Shown piece by piece: positions 63,003 through 64,000 of a stretch of 64,000 bases of DNA. Within the stretch, counting starts at the first letter, position 1. Each line of letters begins with the position of its first letter. Position numbers and translations under genes: made by a program. The stretch covers positions 1 to 64,000 of the forward strand of contig NZ_NWUX01000017.1 of NCBI RefSeq assembly GCF_002374315.1, in the 5' to 3' direction. This DNA is from Vreelandella nigrificans. GTDB taxonomy: Bacteria > Pseudomonadota > Gammaproteobacteria > Pseudomonadales > Halomonadaceae. The notes below the pieces were generated by a model, which did no database searches, was not told the origin of the DNA, and saw nothing but the letters and a program-made list of their open reading frames with translations.

Positions 63003-63983
63003 CTAGCCAAGTGCACTAAAGCGACGGCGGTATGCACTAGGTGACAAGCCGACAAGGCGTGTAAATACTTTACGGAAGGCACCGGGATCACTATAGCCCA
63101 CCTCCCATGCAACGCGCTCAATGGAGGTCTTTTCGAACTGCAGCAACTCACGGGCCCGACCAACACGCAGCCGCTGACAGTATTCGGTCGTCGTCATGCC
63201 AGTCGCCTTCTGGAAGCGACGTAATAGAGTGCGCTCTTCCAGCCCGGCCTGCGCGGCCAGAGTGGATAATGCCACCTCCTTGGCCTGGGTCGCCTGTAGC
63301 CAGTGCTGCACTTTGAGTACCGCGGTGTCCCCATGTGTTAAGCGGGGAGAAAATACACTGTAATAGCGTTGTTCACGGCCAGGAGGATCAACCAGTAGCA
63401 TACGCGCCGTCTCGATCATAACCGTTGGACCCAGCAGCCGATCCACAAGCTTTAGCCCCAGGTCCGTCCAGGACATAAGCCCTCCGGCCGTAATCACATC
63501 ACCATCATCGATAATTAGTTGATCTGCATCTACATGAACATCAGGGTAGCGCTGTTGCAATAACTCGGCATACGCCCAATGGGTAGTCATCTTGCGACCT
63601 GCAACCAGGCCGGTAGCCGCCAATGGAAAAGCGCCAGCGCAGACCGAACCCAAAGTGACTCCTTCCGCATGCCGCTCACACAGCCACGCCGTCAGCGACA
63701 AGGTGTCATCCGCTCTAATCGGTTCGCCCAGTGTAGGCGGCAGAATCAATGCCGATAGCACGGCAGGTTCGCCTGAGCCACTATCAAATATACGTACCGG
63801 AGTAACACCAGCCTCGTCCTGCTGTTGCCAGTGCGTTATTCGCAATGGCGGCTCGGTTTGCTGCAAATGTGTCGAGGCGATACGATTTGCGACACAGAAC
63901 AGGTCGGTCAACCCCAGTACAGCCGCCTGCTGTGCCCCCGGATAAAGCACCAAGCCTATCTCTAACGTCTGCGTTTTTGCCAT
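63003..63983 (-). CDS. GlxA-family AraC-type regulator (DJ-1/PfpI plus HTH)
   Basis: A 326-aa regulator. Residues 1-175 form a DJ-1/PfpI-like sensor domain (GLVLYPGAQQAAVLGLTDLF, GSVCAGAFPLAATGLVAGR, ITAGGLMSWTDLGL). Residues about 215-323 are a double AraC helix-turn-helix (LSTLAAQAGLEERTLLRRFQ, IERVAWEVGYSDPGAFRKVF). Proteins of this type often control quaternary-amine or amino-acid catabolism. The nearest candidate target on the same strand is the cysteine hydrolase. The start lies 17 bases from the right edge, so its promoter is cut off. Confidence 0.9.
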   Translation of the reverse strand: MAKTQTLEIGLVLYPGAQQAAVLGLTDLFCVANRIASTHLQQTEPPLRITHWQQQDEAGVTPVRIFDSGSGEPAVLSALILPPTLGEPIRADDTLSLTAWLCERHAEGVTLGSVCAGAFPLAATGLVAGRKMTTHWAYAELLQQRYPDVHVDADQLIIDDGDVITAGGLMSWTDLGLKLVDRLLGPTVMIETARMLLVDPPGREQRYYSVFSPRLTHGDTAVLKVQHWLQATQAKEVALSTLAAQAGLEERTLLRRFQKATGMTTTEYCQRLRVGRARELLQFEKTSIERVAWEVGYSDPGAFRKVFTRLVGLSPSAYRRRFSALG

Positions 63984-64000
63984 CTTTTTCTAAGGCCCTG

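Noticed and set aside
1..64000. Mobile elements, prophage, integron, tRNA or rRNA genes, defence systems
   Set aside because: No transposase, integrase, phage, toxin-antitoxin, restriction or tRNA-like sequence was recognised anywhere in the window; only the partial vgrG relates to interbacterial conflict.

Overview
The window reads as chromosomal DNA of a halophilic gammaproteobacterium, most likely Halomonas or a close relative. This is inferred from three kinds of evidence: the core genes greB, rsmC, cmoM and the nudF-yqiB-cpdA block, which are of gammaproteobacterial type; the density of tripartite (TRAP) and sodium-coupled transporters; and a hut locus that carries BCCT and YjiH-type membrane proteins. 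No rRNA, tRNA, transposase, integrase, phage gene or CRISPR array was seen. The sequence is an accessory catabolic stretch with a housekeeping block inside it.

Layout. 1-2.3 kb: the 5' end of a T6SS vgrG, a membrane zinc metallopeptidase and an App1-type phosphatase. 2.4-5.9 kb: tungstate importer tupBCA with a divergent HTH/periplasmic-binding-like regulator. 6.0-8.5 kb: an orphan Tat-exported peptide-type binding protein and a homocysteine S-methyltransferase. 8.9-11.3 kb: cysDN, sulfate activation. 11.5-15.7 kb: cpdA, yqiB, nudF, a TPR protein, greB and a SIMPL protein. 15.8-24.3 kb: a sugar-acid regulon (TRAP transporter, UxaA-type dehydratase, zinc dehydrogenase, FAH hydrolase, SDR, FadR-type regulator) that fits a non-phosphorylative route of the L-fuconate type. 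24.4-26.3 kb: the RNA methyltransferases rsmC and cmoM. 26.4-30.2 kb: a LacI-regulated ketogluconate-type module (kinase, 2-ketoacid reductase, HAD phosphatase). 30.3-36.1 kb: a D-amino-acid module (D-serine dehydratase-like enzyme, RpiR regulator, D-aminoacylase, RidA, sodium symporter). 36.2-45.0 kb: one long minus-strand hexuronate operon gntR-manD-rspB-dctPQM-uxuB-uxuA. 45.2-48.3 kb: an amidase and an exported cyanophycinase. 48.5-61.0 kb: histidine utilisation (hutC, yjiH, hutI, hutG, hutU, BCCT transporter, a HutH-like protein, hutH, NhaC-type permease). 61.2-64 kb: an exported metallo-beta-lactamase-fold protein, a cysteine hydrolase and a GlxA-type AraC regulator.

The modules make physiological sense together. 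Uptake is mostly by TRAP or sodium-coupled carriers, and each pathway has its own local regulator. Several have recognisable operators: ATGTATATACAT for HutC, TGGCCTGACCA-like sites for the FadR-type regulator, and TGGGAACGTTCCCA for the LacI-type regulator.

Two signals stand out. First, the gene before hutH encodes a HAL-family protein in which the Ala-Ser-Gly tripeptide that forms the MIO cofactor is cleanly missing, with further active-site changes, while an intact hutH lies 2 nt downstream. Second, at least fourteen short imperfect tandem-repeat tracts (units of 11-18 bp, 2-7 copies, each with its own sequence) occur across the window. They sit mostly at gene ends, span or abut stop codons, or lie in frame at N-termini and in one loop.
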